Below are positions 63,521 through 64,000 of a DNA stretch of 64,000 bases, in pieces; the first letter of the stretch is position 1, and each line of letters begins with the position of its first letter. Both the position numbers and the translations under genes were made by a program. The stretch spans positions 908,155 through 972,154 of the forward strand of contig OZ022593.1 in the NCBI GenBank assembly GCA_963669155.1. Reading direction: 5' to 3'. The notes below the pieces were generated by a model. The model ran no database searches. It saw nothing but the letters and a program-made list of their open reading frames with translations, and had not been told where the DNA came from. The DNA is from Arbacia lixula. Lineage: Eukaryota; Echinodermata; Echinoidea; Arbacioida; Arbaciidae.

Positions 63521-64000
63521 GTTATTGTTTGCAAACTTCTCACTTGTATCAAACTTGGCGCCTATAAGTTAGTTTCAAAGTTCAAGCATGTGAAAAGGGT
63601 TTTCACAAACACACCTGCAAAATGTTTACATGAAAATGCTGAACTTACACCAGATACTTGCTATACAACACTTGTTTGCGTATATCGTGAGGCACATGTT
63701 TCTTTTCTAGAAATGGTCAGTTGTGTCCTTCATTCATGTCCAGTTTAGTCCAGAGAGCCTTTTAATTATTAATTAATAATTATAAGCACACCAAAGATGA
63801 CATCATCATTGAAAGAAATATTTCATATTAACATATTAAAGAGTAATAATTATTGCTACAGAGCCATACCATTGTTAAGCACAGATATACTATGACAATG
63901 GTCTTTTGTTACACGGACAACATCTAAAAGGGACCCTTTGAAATGTTGTCTGCATAAATAAAGACCATGTTCATGGTGATAGTTCCCTGATTATATTAAT

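Overview
The window is eukaryotic genomic DNA: AT-rich, with spliced genes, long introns and a dense mix of small inverted-repeat elements, LINEs and microsatellites. The gene set (a selenocysteine form of PRXL2A/SelU, renalase, an MZB1/pERp1 homologue, DDX46/Prp5, a PDLIM/SYNPO2-type PDZ gene) and the repeat style suggest a marine invertebrate deuterostome, most likely a sea urchin or another echinoderm. A hemichordate, amphioxus or even a mollusc cannot be excluded from sequence alone.

Layout. (1) 54-4539 (+): the last six coding exons of the spliceosomal helicase DDX46. (2) 12081-19251 (+): a complete four-exon SelU/PRXL2A gene, 224 residues, with an in-frame TGA at the redox-active position (U-A-L-C). 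Two type II SECIS elements lie in a duplicated segment of its 3'UTR (20415-20462 and 20660-20707). Its first intron holds a CR1/L2-like LINE with a 1043-codon open frame (13252-16383, minus). An older, broken LINE lies upstream (7.4-10.2 kb). (3) 22908-29749 (+): a complete seven-exon renalase gene, 366 residues. (4) 39251-35315 (-): a complete four-exon MZB1-like ER protein, 253 residues, ending KTEL. (5) 41047-41142 (+): the first coding exon of a PDZ-domain gene. The remaining 23 kb is probably its first intron and contains only repeats that I can recognise.

Repeats. At least six families of short inverted-repeat elements recur. They include a near-perfect 230-bp palindrome with TA target duplications (six copies), a 1.38-kb pogo-like element in renalase intron 2, and foldback elements in the SelU 3'UTR and at 44.8-45.8 kb. 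Large GA, GT and CCA tracts and several minisatellites fill the right half.

The genes are not an operon. Three encode redox or secretory-pathway proteins (SelU, renalase, MZB1), but I infer no joint pathway. Their human orthologues fall on 5q31 (DDX46, MZB1) and 10q22-23 (PRXL2A, RNLS), so the cluster may preserve old linkage. The most notable find is the SelU gene with tandem SECIS elements.
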